A stretch of 64,000 nucleotides of DNA from an uncultured Candidatus Saccharibacteria bacterium. Lineage in GTDB: Bacteria; Patescibacteriota; Saccharimonadia; Saccharimonadales; Saccharimonadaceae. The DNA lies in assembly GCA_948288625.1 (NCBI GenBank), contig CAOHYA010000001.1:62001-126000 (forward strand), in the 5' to 3' direction. This document shows positions 60,423 to 64,000 of the stretch, piece after piece. Position numbers and translations under genes: made by a program. Below the pieces are notes generated by a model. It was not told where the DNA came from, did no database searches, and saw only the letters and a list, made by a program, of their open reading frames with translations. How positions within the stretch are numbered: position 1 is the stretch's first letter; every line of letters begins with the position of its first letter.

Positions 60423-60826
60423 TAGAGCAGGCAAAGACAATTCTTCAGGACAACCTCGTTGGCTCGATCGCGACGATCAACGAAGATGGCTCACCCTGGG
60501 TGACTCCAGTCCATATTGTTTCAGACGAACAAGCTGTGTATTGGTTCTCGAAAGAGACGACGCAACACTCATTAAATCTCGAACGTGATCCAAAAGTGAG
60601 CCTGACTATCTTCTCGCCAGACTTGAGTCGAGGGCCAAAAGGTGTCTATGTAAATGGGCGAGTAGACAAGCTTGATGTTGCATCGACAACGGAAGCGAAA
60701 AAGCTCCTTGAGGCGAAAATAGGTTTCATACCGCCAAATTTCGTAGACGCTACGGCGTATAAATTAATGATAGGCGAATTTAACAGTAGTAAATCCACAG
60801 GTAACTGTTGGTATTTTTACAGCTAA
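60419..60826 (+). CDS. Pyridoxamine 5'-phosphate oxidase-like flavin-binding split-barrel protein
   Basis: The 135-residue protein has LVGSIATINEDGSPWVTPVH at the start of the split barrel, AVYWFSKETTQHSLNLERDP and the strand KVSLTIFSP, as in general-stress FMN-binding proteins of the PNPOx-like family. The reaction is not known. ATG 60419 overlaps the CYTH stop (ATGA). It is the last gene of the nrd unit before the separate promoter of the redox-tail gene. Confidence 0.85.
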   Translation: MIEQAKTILQDNLVGSIATINEDGSPWVTPVHIVSDEQAVYWFSKETTQHSLNLERDPKVSLTIFSPDLSRGPKGVYVNGRVDKLDVASTTEAKKLLEAKIGFIPPNFVDATAYKLMIGEFNSSKSTGNCWYFYS

Positions 60827-60833
60827 AAATGTA

Positions 60834-60889
60834 TAGACATGCGCTATATGTGGCGTATAATAATTAAACATAAGCACTATAAAACAATG
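60834..60889 (+). promoter_or_regulatory. Promoter of the CEGCQ gene with paired NrdR-like boxes
   Basis: TAGACA at 60834-60839, a 16-base spacer and TATAAT at 60856-60861. Box 1 GCGCTATATGTGGCGT at 60841-60856 covers spacer and -10. Box 2 GCACTATAAAACAATG at 60874-60889 has a good left half. The centres are 33 bp apart, as in front of nrdA and pyrG. Confidence 0.75.
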
Positions 60890-60906
60890 TTAGGGGAATA
60901 ACAAAC

Positions 60907-61080
60907 ATGAATGCATCAACAATTATCTCAGACGAAATGAGCCTCGACGAAAAGCTTGCCGCTATCGACGCAGCAATGGCAAATGCACAAGCTCAAGCGA
61001 ACGAAGACGCAAGCTCAAAGGGTTTGTTTGCAGCCCCACTCGACCCAGCAGACCTTACTATGTGTGAAGGTTGCCAATAG
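60907..61080 (+). CDS. 57-residue protein ending CEGCQ: candidate detached NrdA redox tail
   Basis: ATG 60907 follows AGGGGA at 60892-60897; the frame ends at TAG 61078-61080. The product is helical and Ala/Asp/Glu-rich for about 40 residues (DEKLAAIDAAMANAQAQANE), then LFAAPLDPADLTMCEGCQ. The only cysteines are 53 and 56, a CxxC pair at the very end. Many class I NrdA/NrdE subunits end in this way (CEACQ-like), where the pair reduces the active-site disulfide. NrdA here lacks it. The shared paired boxes and the linked place support a trans-acting tail. It could also be an unrelated thiol peptide. A terminator follows. Confidence 0.75.
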   Translation: MNASTIISDEMSLDEKLAAIDAAMANAQAQANEDASSKGLFAAPLDPADLTMCEGCQ

Positions 61081-61101
61081 TCCTCGATACGCAATACAAT
61101 T

Positions 61102-61130
61102 AAAAGCCCCAGCGAATGTTTGGGGCTTTT
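61102..61130 (+). terminator. Terminator after the CEGCQ gene
   Basis: AAAAGCCCC pairs with GGGGCTTTT perfectly around an 11-base loop. Confidence 0.92.
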
Positions 61131-61167
61131 ACTATATTATGTATAGCAATATACCTTATGTCGGGTG

Positions 61168-61173
61168 TATACT
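61168..61173 (+). promoter_or_regulatory. -10 hexamer of a leaderless promoter
   Basis: TATACT ends six bases before ATG 61180 and excludes the GTG at 61165 as start. Confidence 0.6.
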
Positions 61174-61179
61174 AATGGG

Positions 61180-62373
61180 ATGAAAACACTCCTCGTAATA
61201 TTCGGTGTCACCGGTGACCTAAGCGGCCGCAAACTCCTCCCTGCCTTATCACATATTATCGCTGACGATCCTCGGCAGGATTTATCGATTTTAGGGATTT
61301 CTCGACGTGAGGTAGAAATAAAGCAGCTGGTACTAGATGCGACGAACAATCAGCAGCTCGCTGAACGCACCGGCTTGCATACGATGGACTTAGCTGAACT
61401 GAATGACTACACGGAGCTTAAGGAGACCGTAACGGCTTACGGCGCGGATCAAGTACTAATGTACCTAGCCGTTCCTCCCGGGGCAGCCGCACAAATTGTC
61501 GATTTGCTTGGTGAAGCCGGTATCAACACGCCGGATATCCGTTTGTTATTTGAAAAGCCTTTTGGATATGACCTAGAATCGGCTCGAGACTTCTTGGAAC
61601 GTACTGTGAGATATTTCCAGGAAGAGCAAATCTATCGTATCGACCACTATATGGCTAAAGAAGTGTCGGCCGAAGTGATTCGGTTGCGCCGAAACGCCGA
61701 AAACCATCACCATAGCTGGGGAAGCGCTTCGATCAAGGCTATTGAAATCGTCGCCTCAGAACGTATTGGTATTGAAGGCCGGGCGAGCTTTTACGAACAA
61801 ACCGGCGCCTTACGTGACTTTATTCAGGGCCACTTAATGCAACTTTTGTCGTTGGTGCTTATGAAGATGTCATCTGATTTCAGTGACGATGACTTACCAA
61901 AACGTCGTTTGACGGCGCTTATGTCAATTAACGTAGCGACAACCGAAGATGCACTGCGGGCTCAATATGCTGGATATCAGCAAGAAGTAGAAAATGAGGG
62001 CAGTACGACGGAAACGTTTGCCAGCGTGCTTTTGAGGAGCAATGATGAGAACTGGGAAGGCGTTCCACTTCGTTTAACCACGGGTAAGGCGCTTGATGAG
62101 AAGCGCTCATTCATAGCCGTTCATTATAAAGACGGCACTACTGACACGTTCGAAGAGGGAAAAGTGGGCGACGATGCTCACCGACAGCTGGATGCGTATG
62201 AGAGGGTGTTGTTAGAATCCATAGCGGGGCGAAAGGCCTTGTTTACCAGCGGCGAAGAAGTGCTTCGTTCGTGGGAAATTCTCACGTATATTCAACAGAA
62301 TTGGAGTATGGACGATACCCCGCTCCGGCTCTACGAAAAAGGAAGTTCCGCAGAAAGTATAATCGAAAGCTAA
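61180..62373 (+). CDS. zwf: Glucose-6-phosphate 1-dehydrogenase-like protein
   Basis: From ATG 61180 the protein has 397 residues, shorter than the usual 480-510. It has the NADP-binding start VIFGVTGDLSGRKLLPAL, FEKPFGYDL, the substrate-site motif YRIDHYMAKE, and GIEGRASFYEQTGALRDFIQ. The shortening is in loops and the C-terminal part. It would oxidise glucose-6-phosphate to 6-phosphogluconolactone, giving NADPH that can feed the reductase via thioredoxin. The mRNA appears leaderless, and its stop codon overlaps the first palindrome in front of pyrG. Confidence 0.9.
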   Translation: MKTLLVIFGVTGDLSGRKLLPALSHIIADDPRQDLSILGISRREVEIKQLVLDATNNQQLAERTGLHTMDLAELNDYTELKETVTAYGADQVLMYLAVPPGAAAQIVDLLGEAGINTPDIRLLFEKPFGYDLESARDFLERTVRYFQEEQIYRIDHYMAKEVSAEVIRLRRNAENHHHSWGSASIKAIEIVASERIGIEGRASFYEQTGALRDFIQGHLMQLLSLVLMKMSSDFSDDDLPKRRLTALMSINVATTEDALRAQYAGYQQEVENEGSTTETFASVLLRSNDENWEGVPLRLTTGKALDEKRSFIAVHYKDGTTDTFEEGKVGDDAHRQLDAYERVLLESIAGRKALFTSGEEVLRSWEILTYIQQNWSMDDTPLRLYEKGSSAESIIES

Positions 62374-62421
62374 CGCTACCTATAGCGTAGTGACAATACT
62401 ACAACATAGTACATGTAGTGC
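62373..62421 (+). promoter_or_regulatory. Paired NrdR-like boxes upstream of pyrG
   Basis: ACGCTACCTATAGCGT at 62373-62388 has perfect outer arms. ATAGTACATGTAGTGC at 62406-62421 has an eight-base palindromic core TACATGTA. Their centres are 33 bp apart. Possible -10 boxes TATAAT (62428-62433) and TACAAT (62440-62445) follow. Confidence 0.7.
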
Positions 62422-62471
62422 TTTACGTATAATAAGTGGTACAATAGAATCCCATGGAGGTGCACACACGC

Positions 62472-64000
62472 ATGGGGAACAAACAAAAATATATCTTTGT
62501 AACTGGGGGAGTGCTTTCCGGCGTCGGTAAGGGTATTACCGCTGCCAGTATCGGTGCAATCCTGCAGGCCAAAGGGGCTCGAGTATCGATTCAAAAATGT
62601 GACCCGTATCTTAATGTCGATGCGGGCCTTTTAAATCCTCGGGAGCACGGTGAGTGCTACGTCACGAAGGACGGTGCCGAAACCGACCTCGACCTCGGAC
62701 ATTACGAACGCTTTTTGGATATCGAATTAACCCAAAAAAGCGCCACGCTATCCGGGCGCTTGCTAAGCCAGCTCATTGCCGATGAACGTGCCGGTAAGTT
62801 TAACGGACAGACAGTTCAACTTGTCCCTCACCTCACTGGCGCCATAAAAGATGCCATCGAAGAAGCCGGCGAAGGGTCCGATATGCACATTGTCGAAGTT
62901 GGAGGAACCGTGGGTGACTATGAAGGTTTGAGTTTTGTCGAAGCCATTCGTGACTTTGCTACTCGAGTCGGCCGTGAAAACTGTTTTTATGTTCATGTCG
63001 TGTATGTGCCATTTATTCAAACGAGCAAAGAATTTAAATCAAAGCCAGCTCAAAACGCTCTCAATGACTTGCGGGGCTTCGGTATTGTCCCTGATTGTGT
63101 CGTTGTTCGTACGGATGAACCAGCTCCAGGTGATATTGGTGCTAAGATCGCTCGTTTCAGCGGCGTCGCCGAAGATGCGGTTATTTTACTAGCCAACGCC
63201 AAAACGGTCTATGAAGTGCCATTGACTATTTATGCCAGCGGCATCGCGAAGGTGCTGGAGCGCTTTACGGGTAATCACACCAAGCCTGACTTAACAAAGT
63301 GGACGAAGCTTGTCGAAGCTCAAAATGCTACGTATAAAAAGACGGTAAATATTGGCATGATTGCCAAGTATCTTGATAACGAAGACACCTACATATCTGT
63401 CATTGAGGCGTTGAAAGCGGCTGCTTGGGAAGTAGGGGTTGGGTTGAATTTGCAGTGGGTCGATGCCGAGGATACGACAAGTAGCGACCTTGAAAAACTT
63501 GACGGAATACTCGTACCAGGCGGGTTTGGTAAGCGTGGTATCGAAGGGAAAATTGCCGCCGCTACGTATGCGTTAGAAAATGACAAACCTTACCTTGGCC
63601 TCTGTTTAGGCCTGCAGGTAGCAGTGATTGCCGCCGCTCGCAAAGCTGGTTTGAAGGATGCGAACAGTACGGAGTTTGATGAAGACACGAAGTATGACGT
63701 GGTGTATATCATGGAAGGCCAAAAGGGTAAGGAGTCGACTGGCGGAACACTGCGCCTCGGTGATTACGAAGCCATTTTACAACCTGGTTCGGTTGTCGAA
63801 AAAGCCTATGGATCTACGGACATCATCGAACGCCACCGTCATCGTTACGAAGTAAACCAAAAGTATAAAGCTGAAATCAAAAAAGGTGGCCTGGCTATTT
63901 CTGGAACTTCGCCTGATGGCAAGTTGGTTGAATTTGTCGAAGCGACCAACCATCCATACTTTGCGGCTACTCAGGCGCATCCGGAATTCAAAAGCCGGCC
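62472..64000 (+). CDS. pyrG: CTP synthase, C-terminus beyond the window
   Basis: The frame from ATG 62472 (SD GGAGGTG at 62456-62462) runs to the end of the window with 509 complete codons. It has the synthetase start KYIFVTGGVLSGVGKGITAA, DPYLNVDAG, EHGECYVTKDGAETDLDLGHYERF (cut: EHGECYVTKDGAETDLD), EVGGTVGDYEG, and the glutamine amidotransferase domain with GGFGKRG and the nucleophile Cys in YLGLCLGLQ; the closing HPEF motif is visible near the edge. ATG 62454 in frame is an alternative for a leaderless transcript. It makes CTP from UTP, ATP and glutamine. The NrdR-like boxes suggest control together with deoxynucleotide synthesis. Confidence 0.96.
   Translation, partial: MGNKQKYIFVTGGVLSGVGKGITAASIGAILQAKGARVSIQKCDPYLNVDAGLLNPREHGECYVTKDGAETDLDLGHYERFLDIELTQKSATLSGRLLSQLIADERAGKFNGQTVQLVPHLTGAIKDAIEEAGEGSDMHIVEVGGTVGDYEGLSFVEAIRDFATRVGRENCFYVHVVYVPFIQTSKEFKSKPAQNALNDLRGFGIVPDCVVVRTDEPAPGDIGAKIARFSGVAEDAVILLANAKTVYEVPLTIYASGIAKVLERFTGNHTKPDLTKWTKLVEAQNATYKKTVNIGMIAKYLDNEDTYISVIEALKAAAWEVGVGLNLQWVDAEDTTSSDLEKLDGILVPGGFGKRGIEGKIAAATYALENDKPYLGLCLGLQVAVIAAARKAGLKDANSTEFDEDTKYDVVYIMEGQKGKESTGGTLRLGDYEAILQPGSVVEKAYGSTDIIERHRHRYEVNQKYKAEIKKGGLAISGTSPDGKLVEFVEATNHPYFAATQAHPEFKSR

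Overview
The window reads as a chromosomal segment of a Candidate Phyla Radiation bacterium, most likely a Saccharibacteria (TM7) relative. This is an inference from gene content. It combines an origin-type block (rpmH, rnpA, yidC, jag facing dnaA, dnaN, recF), a type IV secretion-like cluster with split VirB4 and several T4SS-type pilins, cell-wall branching enzymes, and small compact metabolic modules. UGA is used as a stop, so the code is standard, unlike Gracilibacteria and Absconditabacteria.

Layout. 1-9888: surface glycan genes (acetyltransferase-glycosyltransferase fusion, Wzt/Wzm-type ABC exporter, several glycosyltransferases, GtrA) with a sucCD pair among them. 9885-10020: a 21-bp inverted repeat element. 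10025-16167: replication-origin neighbourhood. 16164-29237: a minus-strand T4SS-like operon with two wall-hydrolase-like proteins, followed by plus-strand pilin-type genes to 31448. 31568-35888: Hsp20, ComFC-like protein, another pilin, small membrane proteins, three tRNA-Ser and one tRNA-Arg. 35981-39084: a phage-tail-fibre-like gene coupled to a tail-type protein with a C-terminal glycerophosphodiesterase domain, immediately behind tRNA-Ser(CGA). 39109-49993: housekeeping genes (HIT, rlmH, valS, tsaD, Mur ligase) with two FemAB-type transferases and a secreted SGNH hydrolase. 50122-55700: a PD-(D/E)XK-like protein, small orphans, a phosphosugar isomerase, a MacB-type ABC pair and the fourth tRNA-Ser. 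55701-61080: the ribonucleotide reductase locus. 61180-64000: zwf-like gene and the start of pyrG.

The most striking system is the ribonucleotide reductase locus. NrdA has only three cysteines, exactly the active-site trio, and lacks the C-terminal redox cysteine pair. A separate 57-residue gene 2.4 kb downstream ends in CEGCQ, the type of ending normally found on the NrdA tail. Both genes, and pyrG, have paired 16-bp NrdR-like palindromes spaced 33 bp centre to centre. NrdB has Phe where the radical Tyr normally sits. I propose a class I reductase with a detached redox tail supplied in trans. Many genes in the window also have a -10 hexamer 6-9 bases before the start codon, indicating leaderless mRNAs.
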